Origin: Geosiphon pyriformis
Lineage: Eukaryota; Glomeromycota; Glomeromycetes; Archaeosporales; Geosiphonaceae
Length of the DNA: 64,000 nucleotides
Assembly: GCA_016748015.1 (NCBI GenBank)
Contig: JAAOMT010000305.1
Location: forward strand, 1 to 64,000
Reading direction: 5' to 3'
Shown: in pieces, positions 11,552 to 24,492 of the stretch
Layout: every line of letters begins with the position of its first letter
Numbering within the stretch: position 1 is the first letter of the stretch
Translations under genes and position numbers: made by a program
Notes under the pieces: generated by a model
Told to the model about the DNA's origin: nothing
The model's input: the letters and a program-made list of their open reading frames with translations, nothing else
Database searches by the model: none

Positions 11552-11690
11552 TGTTGCCTAGTCTGGTCTGAGTGGCTAGTTGTATGTAGTCATTACATGA
11601 ATCGCATTTAGTTTGAGCCACTTAGTTTGGCTCTATGTACTAGATAGTGGTTGGGCTTCACTCGTTAAATGCTAATAAAAAAAAAATTAA
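11552..11690 (+). other. LINE 3' UTR and A-rich tail
   Basis: This noncoding stretch after the ORF2 stop contains GGGCTTCACTCG and TAATAAAAAAAAAA. Its reverse complement is recognisable at the low-coordinate ends of the minus-strand copies at 12.79 and 20.74 kb. That identifies it as the shared 3' end from which target-primed reverse transcription starts. AATAAA doubles as a plausible polyadenylation signal. Confidence 0.75.
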
Positions 11691-12784
11691 AATTAAAACA
11701 ATAATATATATTTCAAAAAACATTAACAATATAATTTAATAATTAGTTAAAAACTTATAATAATTAAATTTAAATTTAGAAATTGCAATTAATAATTTTA
11801 AAGTAACATATATAAAAAAATAATAAAAAGCTTAAAAATTAAAAAAAAACATAATTTTGAATTATATATTACTTTTTTTAAATTTAATAGCAAGTTTATT
11901 AACAAAATTATCAAAAAAATAAAAATAATATTAAATAATACATTAATAATAAAAAAAATAAAAATAATAAAAATAATATTAAATATATTTAAAAACTTAA
12001 AAACAAAATTTTTAATCAATTATTATTATTAACTTAAAAAAAACTTAAATATACAAATATTCTACTTAAAAAAACTTATTAAAGTATTTAATAAAACAAT
12101 AATACACTAATTAAAAAGGTTTATCAAAAAAACTAGCAATATACTTTATTTAAAAGCAGTTTATAAAATCATTAAAACATTTAAAAACTGTTATAAAGTA
12201 TTATTAAACCCAATTATAAACATAATAATTATTAGTAATATTAAATAATTTATTAATTTATAGTTTTAAAAATCGTAATAACAAGTTAATAATACAGTAT
12301 TAAATTATTGTAATAATATAAATTTAATAAAAAAATTAATTTTAATTTTAATAAAGCTTAATTTTAAAAAAAAATTATTATAATTCAAAAATTTAGTAAA
12401 AATTATAAAATAATATAATTATTTAATTATAATACAGTAAAATAATAATTTTAGAAAAATAATAATTAATATAATAACAATTACCAAATAATATTAACAG
12501 CAAATACAATTTTATAATAATAATAAATACTGTAATATAATAATAACAAATATTATATTGAAATATTAAAAAAAATATTATAATATTTTTTTTATAAAAC
12601 TATAAATATATATATATATAATAGTTTTAATTTTAAAAAAATAACAATAATTTTTTATTAAAAATATTTTAGTATTTATATTTAATTATTTTTTAATTTT
12701 TATTTTAAAAAAACTTTTAATCAAAAAAAATAAGAAATAATATTAAATACTAAATTAATACAATAAAAAGTAATAGAAAACTTA
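11691..12784. other. A+T-rich spacer, nothing recognisable
   Basis: Between the 3' ends of two convergent LINE copies. No protein-like frame; one lysine/isoleucine-poor hydrophobic minus frame (11,798-12,019) is composition-driven. A (TA)n run lies near 12,606-12,622. Confidence 0.6.
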
Positions 12785-14180
12785 TTTTTTTTTTTATTTT
12801 TTTTATAAGTGCAGCCCAACTACTATCTAAGTACATAAAATCAAACAAGACTTTAAATTAAGCATGGCTTATGTCTTTTCTATATATAACTAACCACTTG
12901 GGTCAATTAAAACAACACTATACACCCAAACTCTTTGTTATTGAAAAATTACACAAGAAACCAAAATATATATTTGATAGTCCAGAATGTAAATCAAAAC
13001 AAATATGAATGTCTAACTTAATATTAAAATTATGAATTATTTTACAAGATCAAAAAAATACCAAACCAGAAATAACTAAAATTGCTGATTTATCACTTGG
13101 CAAGAGACCAAGTTTCTCATAATGTACTCTTAACTTAGCAGTTGGCAACCATATAACAAATCTATGTCCTTTAGCAAAACTGTGGACCAGATTGATAATC
13201 ATCAAACTTCTATTAAAACCAGAATTCAAAAAACTCATTATGTTGGCCATCCACTTTTTCATCACAAAATCTTTGGCCAAAGCCATGTACAAACAACCAG
13301 AAAATTCAGCTTTACATAAAAATCAAATTACTGCACAGCCAGCACTCTTAATATCCAACAAACCAGCTTACTTCTTAATAATATCAGAAATCAACTCCTC
13401 TCTGACAATACTGTCTTGTATACACAAAAATGTGTAATCAGAGTTCTTAATTAAATCACACTGAATGCACAAAATGTTAAGATAATTTACTTTGTACAAC
13501 CTTTTTCTCTTGGCCATAGGCAGCTAATAGTGTAAAGTTTTCATAAAGTAAAATTTCAAGATTGCAGAAGCAAAGCTGGAGAAGCCAGAGTAAATTTCAT
13601 CATCAGGGTGCCAAACACTAAAAGTTCAATGTATATCAAATAATTTATTAAGATTCACATCTATAGCAATACTTGTATACTTTAATTTCTAGCCAATAAA
13701 GCTAATGGCTTTGAACAGATATTTCACAAAATGACAAGCATTTCTAAAAACTGGTCTGTTCTTAATAGCAATAAAGCAATGTGACACACCAATAGGCAGC
13801 ATAAACCTAAACATTATGGCAGTATTGGCAAAAAAATTAGCATGTTCATTGTTAATAACTCCTAAATATTCTTTAATCTTATTCCAGCTAATCAATAAAT
13901 TTTTAGAAGTGATAATATTACAAATGTATGTTTTCTCAATTCAATATTTTTCACAAAAGTTGGGACCAATAAAATAACTATCTGTAGTATACATATTCAA
14001 AAAAACCTGACTATTTGTAAACAGCACTACTGAACTTAAAGTTAGAATGCATTCTAAAGCAAAAACAATAGTCTGTAGTTCTATAAGAGTTAAAAAAAGC
14101 AGATCATAAACCCTAATATTAATACTCAAATCAATATTCAAGAAATAAACAACAGCATTATCACAAACACTCATGAAAAC
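12785..14180 (-). mobile_element. 5'-truncated LINE copy A (RNase H to 3' end)
   Basis: Minus-strand copy of the L1 family. It starts inside RNase H: MSVCDNAVVYFLNIDLSI matches ANVSSGATVYFPALDLSV, followed by LIELQTIVFALEC. It runs through the rest of ORF2 to the shared 3' UTR (GGGCTGCAC in minus orientation) and an A-rich tail at 12,785-12,805. Stops interrupt every frame. The segment 13,689-13,895 still reads as the RNase H end plus VFRNACHFVKYLFKA (L1: ISGNTCHFVRDVFRS). Loss of the 5' part with an intact 3' end is what incomplete target-primed reverse transcription gives. Position 14,180 is the approximate truncation point. Confidence 0.85.
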
Positions 14181-17100
14181 TTATTTGTATTATTTATTAA
14201 TTGAATTTTTTAAAAAAATATTTATATTATTATTAATTAATAAAAGTTTTATTGTTAAAATTAGAAAAAACACTAAAAATTATTAATATTCTATGCTTTT
14301 AAATTAAAAAACACTTTAAACAATTATAAAAATAGTCTTAAAAAAAACTTTGCTAATAATAAATAGATTTAAATAGATTTTTAAAAAAAGTATATAAATA
14401 TATATAATAAATAAAATTTGAAAAATAATTTATTTTTAATATTAATAAAAATTTTTTTAGTATTATATTATATAAATAAAATTGAAAAATTTATAAAAAA
14501 TTAATTATAATTAAAATAAAAATATTAATAATTAATATATTAAAAAAATATTTTTATTTAATCAGCTTAATTTTTAAAATTAGATAATTTAATAATATAA
14601 TTAAATAAAAATATATAAAAAACATATTTTGTTTTACTTTTAAGATTAGTAAAAATTGATTAAAGATTAATATATTAATTAAAAGCTAATTTAAACCAAA
14701 AATACAATATATTTTTGTTATTATTATTTAAAACCAAAAAAAATTTTATTTATAATCATAATAAAACTAAATATTATAATTAATATTAATAATATAAAAT
14801 TAACAAAAATACAAGAAAAAGCAAAACAAATCAAAGTTTTAACTTTTATAAAAAAATAGACTTTAAACAATAAAATTATTAAAAATACCAAAAAAAATAT
14901 TTTAACATTTCAAAAAAATTGTTATTAAATATAACAAAAATAAAAAATTATCTTTTAACTGTTTTAATTTTTTTGGTTATTTAAGCAATAATAATAAAAA
15001 AACAAAAAAATAATAATTTGGTTTATTAAATATTTTAAAACTTTTAATCAAAAATAAAAAAATGTTTTTAGAATAATAAAAAACTTTTTTTATTAAATTA
15101 AATTACTTATAATATGTATTATTATTTATGTTTTAATTTTAATTATATTTAAAAATAAATTAATAAGTTTATAATTAAAAAGCTTTAAAATAAATTTAAT
15201 AAGTTTTTTTTGATTTTATAAGTAATTACATTTTTTTATAAAATTACAGATTATATTTATATAATATTATTACTTTTATAAATATTATATAGCTTTTATA
15301 AAATAATAAAATAATATTTTAATATTTTTATATATTTTTAAGAATATATAATTACAAAATAATACTTTGCTATTAATAATACTTGTATTATCTTTAAATA
15401 TAATTAAAAAAATAAATATAATATTTTTAAAAAACTTGTATTAAAAGATTAATAACAAAAAATAAAAACTTAATTAATAAACTGTTTTTTTATTATATAT
15501 AGATAATTATTTAAAGCTAATAAATATTAGTATTTAACAATTTGTAATATTAAATATAATTATAAGTTATATAATAATATTGTTGAATATTTTGCTGTTT
15601 AATAACTTAAATCTAAATAAAAAGTATTAGTTTTATAAATATTAGATATAAGTATTATATTAAAAACAATTTTAATAGTATTATAACAATAAAATCTTGA
15701 ATAATATATATTTTTAAAGATTATTTATAATAAACAGACATATTTTCGAAAAATAAAGCTTGCTAATTATTTATATATATTAATATTATTAAAAATACTT
15801 AAAAAAACCAATTATTAATATAATTATATTTATAATATTGCCAATAAAGTTACATATTTGTTTTATATATATTCTAAATATATTTTTTTTATAAATTGTA
15901 TATATAAAACAAATTGATTTTAAATATTTATGTTTTTTATTATTGGCATAAATAATTTTAATATATCTTTTATAATTATTATTGTTTTTATTTATAAAAA
16001 AACACAAATATATTATTAATAAGTTTTAAAATAAGGTATAAAACTTTATATATATATTAAACTAATTTTATTATTATAAACTAAAAATATATATTAATAT
16101 ATTTATTTTGTATTTGACATATTTAAAAAAATATATTTACTAATTATAAAAAGTATTTTGCAAATAAAAATAATTAAAACAATTTTTATTTTAAATAGAT
16201 TAATATTTAATCTGTATTATTATAAGTATTAATATCAAATAAAATATATTAAGTTATAAATATTTAACAATTTTAGTTTTAACAAATTATTTATTAATAA
16301 TTTAAATTTTATATAAAAAAATTTATTATTGTTTAGATTAATAAGAATATATATTTTAATAATATTAATTTATTATAAGTAAATTATTAATATATTTAAT
16401 TAAAATATTATTTTAAAGTTTCAATAAAAAATTTATAAAATGTTTAATTATAAATATTATATATTTTTAAAAATATGATTAAAGAAATAAAATACAATAA
16501 AATATTAAGTATATTCAAATTTATTATAATTATAACATTTTTTTTTCAAAATATTATACAATAAATCTTAATTTTTATCTTAAAAACAGTTTATAAAAAG
16601 TATTTTCTTGTATAAAAACTATTAAATAATATTATAATATTTTGTTTTAATGTTTTTTTAATAACAAGTTTTTTATAAAAATATTAAATTCAATAAACTT
16701 ATTATTAAAAAAAAATTTCTATAAATTAATTTTATTTTATTTGGTATTTAATAAATACAAATTATATTTTTACAATAATTAATTGTAAAGTTAATATTTT
16801 AATAATTATCTTAAGTTTAAATTTATTTTTTAAAAATATAAATTAAACATATTAACTTTTAATATTATATTAACAAGAAACAATATATACTTAATTAATT
16901 CAAATTTTAATTATATTTTTTGCAATTAAAAATTTTTTTAATAAACAAACTTAAGAATATTTTTTAGTGTTTTAAAGTATTTTTAATAAAGTAATACTTA
17001 TTAAAATTATTTATTTGACAAAATTTATTTCAATTTTAAATTATTAAAAATATTTTTTTTAAATTTAAGTATATAAATATAAATTTTATAAAAAACAAGA

Positions 17101-20100
17101 CTATAATATTCGAATTTGTTTACAATAAAATGTTTTTTAATTATAAAATATTATAAATTACTTAAAATATATAAAAAATTAAATTCAAATTTTATAACAT
17201 TCAAAATTAATATTTTAAATTAACTAGCTACTAATTTCAATAGTTTATTTAGTTTTTTACTTAATTTTGAACAGAATTTATGCAATAAATTATTTTTAAT
17301 TATTATCAAAATTATGTTTTTTATTTTTTTTTAATTTATTATAAATTATTAGAATCTTATAATGAAAAATACTGTAGAAAATTTGATTTTTATAGCAAAA
17401 TAATTACATAATTTATTAAAAAAACCTGTAATAAAAAGATTTTTACAAAAAAATTAACTTTTAATACAAAGTAATTATAAAAAATAATTGGTATAAAATT
17501 AATCTATATCATAAGTTTAACAATATAAATAGTTTTTAAAGTATAAAGAATACTTTAAAAAAAATTTATTAACAAAATAACAACAATAAAAAAAAACCAT
17601 TAATAATAATATAATATTATATTAGTTTAATTAAAATTAAAATTAGATTATATATTTAGTTATATTTATGTATTTATATAATTTGAATTATTAATTAAAA
17701 TATAAATAATTGATAATTTTATAAAATAATAATAAAATATAATTTGATTAATATATAATAGTAAATAATAAAAATTATAAAATTAATTTTATGTTAATTT
17801 TTATTTATTTTTTAGTTAGTAATAATATGTTGTAGATAAATTAATTTAGCAATTCTCTATATTAATTAATATTTTTATTTAAATATAAAAAACTTAAAAA
17901 ATCTTATATAATTTAACAAAACAACTTATTTTTAAAAAATACAAATTTTTTTTATATTTAATATAATTAATATAATTATTTTTATATATTTTAATTTTAT
18001 TATGTTTAAATTTTTTATAATTTTTTTTTAAGCTTAATTATAATAAATAATAAATAATAAATATATATTTTATTTATAATATATATATAAACAAAACTTC
18101 TATTTTTATTAAACAAAAAGTTTAAGACTAATATATATTTTTAAACATTTTATATTTTATTAATTCTAAATTTAACCAGTTTTTTTACTTTTGTCAAAAT
18201 ATTTTAATAATAAAATAAGACTATTTATTAATTAAAAATACAAAAAAGTTTTATTTGTTTACATTTTATTTTTATTAATAATATTGTAATACTTTAAAAC
18301 TATATATATATATATTAATAAATAAAAATCAAGTCACTAAATATATTATTTATAATTTAAATTAAAATAATTTATAAGTGTTAAAATATTGTATCTGCTC
18401 CTAATATTTATTTTTAATTTACTTATAAAGTTTTTATTATTATTAAAAGACACTATATTAAGTTTTTCTTATAATTTACTTAATTAATACTGTTTAAAAA
18501 AGATATATAGATATTATTTTTATCATACATACTATTATTTCAGTTTGTCAATAAGCTGTTGAATTTTTTGTTTATTTTACTTCTACATTTAAAATTAATA
18601 AAAACACTATTTATAATCTTAAAAATTATTTAAATTATAAATAATATTTGATAAATAAATATTACAATATATAAAATCTTTTTCATAAAGTGTTTTTAGT
18701 TTAGTTTGCAAACTACATATTATTACTTATATTGTTTTTTTATTTTTCAACAAATGTTTAAGACTATATATCTTTAGTTTAACTGTATATCTTCTTAGAC
18801 TTTTTTAATTAACTTTAAAAAATAGTGTTTTAAAGATTTAAATGAGTCTATAATAATTTTTGACAAGCTTATACATAACTTTTAATATATTAATATATTT
18901 GCAATTTTTTTTTAAGCCATAAAATTTACTCTCTTAAACAATTTTTTTAATATAATTTTTAAAAAAAATAATTGTAAAATATTCAAGATTTAGTGGCTTA
19001 TCAAAAGAAATTATTTTAATAAACAAACATTTTTTGTGATTATAATTTTAGGAATATAAACAATATTAATGCATATTTTGACAGCTGTATATTGAACTTT
19101 AAGATTATACAAATAAAATTCTATGGACAGTAAAACCAATATCTTGCTAAAATTATTAATTATATAAAAGTACATAATGTTCTTTGTTATAGAAAAACAA
19201 ATAAAAAATTAAATATTTTCGAAATAAAATAAATTGAGTTTATTAAACTTAGATATAAGTTTTTTTTGGCAGTTTCAAGATTAATTTATGTAGTTTTCTC
19301 TTTATTTTTTATTACTACTATATTTTTAACATATTTAAGAAGATAAATCTAGTATTTTTTATTATTACTAAAGTGTTTTTTGATTTTATTGTATATTTTC
19401 TTAAAAAACAAAGTATAAAATTAATATTAAATATAAAAATAACAACTAATAAACACCAAAAACAGCATATAAAATAAAAATACACTTCTCAGTCATATTA
19501 TAAGAAAATTTAATTTAAAAATTAAAGTTACTGTAAAGTAATTTTAGAAACATATAATTAAAATATCTATATATATAATTAGCTCTATTTTGGTTTTAAT
19601 TTAGATAAATTTTATTTTAAAAAAAGCATTTTTGACTATTAATGCTAATTTATTCTTTCTATTTATTTTATTAAAATAAATAGAGTTATCAAGTTGTACA
19701 AACTGGCAGTTATTAAAATAAAATAATATTATTAATTATAAATAGAATAAAAATAGCTAATATAAAAATCAAGATTATTTTTTTTTAAGTTTAAGTAATT
19801 AATTATGAAAAGCTTTACTAGAAAAAATATATTAATAAAGTTTACCAATTAATCAACATAAATTAGCAAAGTATTAAATAATTAAATAAAATTTTTATAT
19901 AAAAATTTAGTTTTGTTAAACTTTATTGTTTAAATTATTAAAAACTAAAAAACTATTAATATTAATATATAAATTTATATTAAAATATACAATATTATTG
20001 TGTAATTTTTTTAAAAAATATTTAAGTTTTACAAGTAAAATAATATTTAAAAATATTCAAATTGCAAGTATAATATACATAAATTAGTTATTATTCAAAG

Positions 20101-20739
20101 TCATAAACTTTGTTCCCAATATTTAAGTTATAAATTACAAAATCATTATTTATTAATATATTTTGTAATTTTTGTATTTGTATTTTCTATTTGTTTTTGT
20201 TTATTTTCAACTTTTTTTTTGCTTTTTTAGATATATTTTTTTTTATCTACTTGTTTTTTTGTTTTTTATTTATATTTTTTTTTAAACTTTTTTAATTTAT
20301 CTCTTTTCTTATTTTTTTTAAATTTTTTTAGCTTTTTTATACATTTTTTATAATAGATTATAGAAATTTTTAATTGATATTTAATTTTGTTAACTTTAGT
20401 CATAGTGTTTTACATATTTGTTATAATTTAAAAAAATATAATTTAACATATATTTAGTTTGTATTAATAATATTTTAGATTTTTAATTAATAATTATTGT
20501 TTTATATATTTTAATATTAAATTAATTTTATTTTATTGTTTTAAAATAAATATAATTTAATTAAAACTTAAAATATATAACAAAAATATTACTTATATAT
20601 TTTTTATATATAACTAATAATTTAAGTTATATAAATTAAAAAAACTATTTATTTTTATTTTATTTTATTTTTTATTTAAAGACTTATTTAATATTTTATT
20701 TTAAACATATTTATATATTTAAGTTTAATAATTTTTATA
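14181..20739. other. Long A+T-rich tract without recognisable genes
   Basis: About 6.5 kb, dominated by A/T runs. The short open frames are lysine/asparagine/isoleucine strings of the kind expected by chance at this composition. One stretch, 18,400-19,400, is slightly richer in G and C and could be a very old element on the minus strand, but no motif could be fixed. A 250-base segment (17,352-17,600) is repeated at 37.5 kb. Pyrimidine-rich runs occur at 20,180-20,350. No tRNA, satellite array or centromere-like higher-order repeat was seen. Confidence 0.6.
17352..17600 (+). repeat. Dispersed A+T-rich repeat, copy 1
   Basis: Aligns by eye, in direct orientation, with 37,537-37,800. Shared blocks include AAAATAATTACA, ATAATTGGTATA and TTTAACAATATA in the same order and spacing. 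It is noncoding in all frames and its family is unknown; it may be an LTR or SINE-like fragment. Confidence 0.6.
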
Positions 20740-22726
20740 TTTTTTTTATTATTATTATGAATTTAATGAATAAAGCTTAATCATTATTTAGTACATAGAA
20801 CCAAACTAAGTGGATTAAACTAAATACAGCTCATGCACTTTCTACATATGGCCAGCCATTCAAACCAGACAAGACAATATTACACATCTATACAAACACA
20901 TATATCACCACCTAAATTAGAAAAGAAACAACACAATCTGTGTCTACCAAAACTAACTGCAAAAAATTCAATAATACCAAGCATATGAACTATTCCATTA
21001 GATAATATAGATACTAAACAATGAAACAAACCTAAAATCATACTATTTTTCTTAATCAAGCCAGTCTTTTCTATATTCATCTTATGTTTAGACCTAATAA
21101 ATCACATCTTAGTATAATATAGTTCCATCATCTATCTGACATAATCAACAAGAGCCAAAAGAGCATTTTCTTTTTCTTTAAAGCTTAAAACAGCCTTAGC
21201 ATACCATTTGCATAAAACAAAATCTTTGTAAATTGCAGTATATAGATCTGTATCTGAAAAATATGATAAAAAAAAGTACAAGATAGCTAATATAAATGAG
21301 CAAAAAAGACCTGTTAACAATATTTATCTCTTGGCAGTTTCAGCCAAAATGTCTTTACAAAGACTAATATCACTAGAGCATATAAAAGCATGGTCAGACA
21401 ACTCCATCTTATCACACAGCAAACACAGCACTCCAAAATAATTTTTGTTATACAATTTCTTTCTAACTGTCACAGGCAGTTTTTTATGTACTGTTTTTAT
21501 TAAATATGTCTGCAAATTTGCCAACTTTTAACTAGTAAATTTAGAGAGCATGTGTGAATCTAGTTGTCAAATCTTTATAGTAGTATTTCAATCTATTTTC
21601 CTAATTATTACACTCAAAACTATATTACAATTAGAATTAGCCTTCAATTGAACATGACAAATTGATTAGTATATGTTATAAACAAAATAACAAACATTAC
21701 CAAATACAGTATTACTTTCAGCAACCAAAAATCATTTCCAAATCCCAATTGGCAAAAAAAGAGAAGAGGAAGTAATTTCATCTGCCATTGTGTCTGTTTT
21801 AATATTGCTTGACACCCCCAAATGTATTTTACAAAAATGTCTTTATTTCTAAAAAGATTAACTATATGCAATCGCTTAATCCAACAACTATTACAGAAGT
21901 TAGACACAGCCAATAAAGTTTTAGATACATAAGTATTAATAGCAGATTGGCTGTCCAAATAAAAAACCACAGAGCATGAAGATAGAACACACTTCAAAGC
22001 CAAAACAACAGTTTGTAACTTAGCCATGGTGGAAAACAGAAGTTTATTTATCTTTACTTCAACACCTCATTATACTACCAGAAAGTAAGCAGCCATCCCA
22101 CCTATTACTTTAGTTGAACCAGTACTCTTTAAAGACCCATTTATGTAAATCTTGATATAATCAAACCAAACTTTCACCAAGTTATTTTGCATATCAGATA
22201 ATATTTTAGACTTCAAGACATCTACCACTGGCATTCCAAGAACTACAGCAAACTCAACTTCTAAAAAGACACTTTTGTTTAAAAACTTGGATGTCAACAC
22301 AAACTAATAAGGCATAGAGCTCTTTGGATTTAATTTTTTTTAATATTAGAATGTTTTTCAGTTTATTACCCTCTCTTTTTTGTCCAATAACCTGTTACCA
22401 AAAGCAATACCAAACCATTTCAAAAATAGGACTAAATCAAAATACAAAACTTGATCCAAGATATGAGACATTGGGAATCTACCAGACCCATAAAAAGCAT
22501 TAAGTAAATTATTTACCAAAGACAACTTATTTTTTAAAAAATCTTCTCCATTTCAGCCAAAAAATTGTTTACTAGACTAACATGTAGCCTGACAAAAAAT
22601 TGTAAAGAATTCATAAGAAACTACTTCAGAACTTGCAAATTTAAAAATCTATGTTCAAATAAATGACCTAAAATACCATAAGCATTGAAAAAAAATATCA
22701 AAGCAGTAAGCTTCTCTTTAGACTGT
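20740..22726 (-). mobile_element. 5'-truncated LINE copy B
   Basis: Minus-strand L1-family copy covering the last 40% of ORF2, from a point equivalent to about 9,683 in L1 (just after the RT) to the 3' UTR. Recognisable pieces: MAKLQTVVLALKCVLSSCSV (RNase H), VGVLCLLCDK-type cysteine motif then MELSDHAFIC, and the C-terminal MNIEKTGLIKKNSMILGL. The noncoding 3' end near 20,740-20,880 matches the L1 3' UTR over more than 100 bases. Stops are frequent, many at L1 Trp codons. At the 5' side it abuts an LTR-like TGTTACGGG at 22,727. Confidence 0.85.
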
Positions 22727-23071
22727 TGTTACGGGATGGTTTTCTTGTTATATTTAATTGCTGATATCTCATTTTAATTGCAATCAGTCTTTCATGAGTT
22801 TCTCAATTCTATTTGTGTGATAATGTCACTGTTATACTGAAGGCTTTCTTTTTAATATTGCAATGTAAGTTATTCTTCAATTCCTAATTGTTGTATGTGT
22901 TTATGTACTCTTTCTCAGAGGCTGAACTGAAATCTACCCACTGTCTGGGGTCTTCTCTGAGACTATCCTTGCAATTGCCTGATGTGTTTCTCTAATCTAA
23001 AAACACAGAATGTTAATGGTCTTTAGCACTTTTTCTAATTCTTATAATAAAGCTTTTATCAATTAGTAACA
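22727..23071 (+). repeat. Candidate LTR of an unassigned element
   Basis: A 345-base segment with LTR-style ends: TGTTAC at the start and GTAACA at the end, a perfect 6-base inverted repeat. Its composition is less A+T-rich than the flanks and it has few stop-generating changes. It does not resemble the three gypsy LTRs at 28.3, 46.8 and 56.0 kb beyond the terminal bases. No partner LTR and no clear primer-binding site were found, because the downstream sequence is cut by the adapter at 23,353. It may be a solo or partial LTR. Orientation is arbitrary. Confidence 0.4.
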
Positions 23072-23352
23072 ATGTGAATAATCTTGATCAAGGATTATTC
23101 TTCCAAGAGATTCAGTTGATGAATGATAGTTTTATTCAATAAATAATACAAGTAAGTTTCTTAATACTTTAGGTTGTGATAATTCAGTTTTAAATATTCT
23201 TTTTCATTTCTTTTTGATTTAAAGGTTTCTTGGGATATTTAATTTGAAAGTATGATTTAAAGTGGAGTTTGTTGGATAAAATTGGATTTATTGCTTGATA
23301 AGTTATGATTTTTATTACTTGATTTCTTTTCCTAATATTAAAACTACTGTAT
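23072..23352. other. Unassigned sequence between candidate LTR and adapter
   Basis: No coding pattern on either strand that survives inspection. It may be the beginning of the internal region of the element whose LTR lies at 22,727. It ends abruptly at the adapter. Confidence 0.4.
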
Positions 23353-23371
23353 AGATGTGTATAAGAGACAG
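23353..23371. other. Tn5/Nextera mosaic-end adapter (assembly artefact)
   Basis: The 19 bases AGATGTGTATAAGAGACAG are exactly the Tn5 mosaic end used in Nextera-type sequencing libraries. Open frames crossing it on the minus strand carry the well-known adapter peptides VSYTHL and CLLYTS. The sequences on either side are therefore probably not neighbours in the genome. Confidence 0.93.
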
Positions 23372-23784
23372 ATATTATATGGTTCAAAATTATGTTCTTT
23401 TCTTGTTTTTGGATTTTCTATTGTTCTTTTTATGTATGTTATCTTGGAGCTATTAACTGTAATTTCCAGATTGGATTTTAATTGTTGTAAGCTTTCAACT
23501 AATTGTTGAGTTATATTGTTGATGTTTTTTGGAATAAGTATCATTGTTTTAATTTTGACTGCTATTTTGGAATTTTTTGCATGTGTTTTTATGGTTGTTA
23601 AATCATTTTTGCCATGATCTAAGATTAATTATCTTTTTAAATAATGTTCAATTAAAACTATTGGTTCTAAATCTCGTGAAATTTGTTCTGGTAGAATTAA
23701 AGATAATTGTGTTCCAATTCTGGGTGTTTTTGTTGTTATTACTGGTTTACTGTAATAGAATTTCAGCCAGTTACCATGTGCTGG
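23372..23784 (-). CDS. Unrecognised partial ORF, cut by adapter
   Basis: Minus-strand frame of about 137 codons with one stop, opening near 23,780 with WLKFYYSKPVITTKTPRIGT. It continues through LILPEQISRDLEPIVLIEHY, then LILDHGKNDLTTIKTHAKNS and LVESLQQLKSNLEITVNSSK, up to the adapter. I do not recognise the family. It is hydrophilic, rich in Thr, Lys and Asn, with a predicted helical stretch near its end. It is joined out of frame to the gypsy pol at about 23,785 and does not match the RT that follows the dUTPase in elements E and F, so it is foreign to gypsy C or reached it by rearrangement. Both ends are artificial or truncated. It may be a host gene or part of another element. Confidence 0.35.
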
Positions 23785-24094
23785 TTTTTTACTTCAGTGC
23801 TTAAATATCTAATGGTGGTTTTTTTTGGTATTTCAATAATATCTCCTGTTGTATTGTGAATGGGTATTTTGATATGTTTTGGGTTTTTGGCTGATATGTA
23901 AAAATTAATAAATCCAATCTTTCTGAATTTACAGATGGTAGTTTTAACTTCAAAAATTTGAGCTTGATCTTTTACTTTTCTTTCTATGGCTAATATGTAC
24001 TGGTTATATGGCAAAATAAAAATTAATTGATAGATAAAGATAATTTCTTTTTTGTTAATAGCTTTTTCTTCTATTATGTTGACTGGTATATCTA

Positions 24095-24492
24095 TTCTAT
24101 TCGTAGATCTAAATTCACTTATTCTTCTTGCTGTCATTTTTAATTTTTTTCTGTTTTCTATTGGTACTAATTAAGCTATTTTTAACCAGAGGCAGAAATA
24201 TTGCCTGTGCTATTTTTTTGTTTGGCTTTATAATATAGGCCTTTTCTGAGTCATTTTGTAATATTGCAATAATATTTTTTATATATTCTGCATCAATTAT
24301 TCCTTTTTTGATATTAATCTCTTTTTTTGTTAAACTACTCTTCAATACTAGTTGAACTATTGTTGTTGCTAAGATTTTCAGTGCTACTTTTAGATTAATA
24401 CAGGTGCATAAATGTGGTTTTAATTTAATGGCCTTTTTTCTGGAATATCTCAAATCAAATTCTGTATCAGTATTATATACACATTTTAGCAT
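24095..24492 (-). pseudogene. dUTPase-like domain of gypsy C pol
   Basis: dUTPases hydrolyse dUTP and keep uracil out of DNA. All five conserved motif positions of trimeric dUTPases can be followed: motif 1 TEFDLRY, motif 2 LKSSLT (usual RSSLA), motif 3 GIIDAEYIKNI (usual GVIDxxYRGxI, Asp and Tyr kept), motif 4 NKKIAQAIFL, and glycine-rich motif 5 degraded to RRISEFRSTNR (compare GFGSTG). Stops and a frame change separate motif 4 from motif 5. Upstream lies a Ser/Asp/Asn-rich linker and the cysteine-rich segment. Downstream (to 23,785) is a conserved beta-rich stretch (AQIFEVKTTICKFRKIGFIN) that in element F leads into the RT. Elements E and F carry the same domain. Confidence 0.7.

Larger units (their letters stand above)
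4910..11690 (+). mobile_element. Near-full-length LINE (non-LTR retrotransposon), here called L1
   Basis: This 6.8-kb element is the most G+C-rich and best preserved retrotransposon in the window. Order: short T-rich 5' leader (about 4,910-5,002), ORF1 with a zinc knuckle (5,003-6,863), ORF2 with endonuclease, RT and RNase H (6,821-11,551), a 3' UTR of about 110 bases and an A-rich tail after TAATAAAA. Aligning by eye to the other copies in this window supports the 5' limit (shared leader at 30.3-30.4 kb) and the 3' limit (shared end at 12.79 and 20.74 kb). Both ORFs carry nonsense codons and key active-site residues are changed, so this copy is not autonomous. Architecture matches jockey/I-like LINEs common in arbuscular mycorrhizal fungi. 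Confidence 0.9.

Noticed and set aside
11798-12019. Hydrophobic minus-strand frame resembling a membrane protein
   Set aside because: Composition-driven (A+T-rich codons give Ile, Phe, Leu); no start context, no conservation in other copies.
15789-16007. Minus-strand 72-codon open frame
   Set aside because: Lys/Asn/Ile-rich string expected by chance at this composition; no family pattern.
18400-19400. Possible copia-like remnant on the minus strand
   Set aside because: A few phrases (VYIPKIIITKN) recall the copia pre-integrase region, but no catalytic motif, order or boundary could be fixed.
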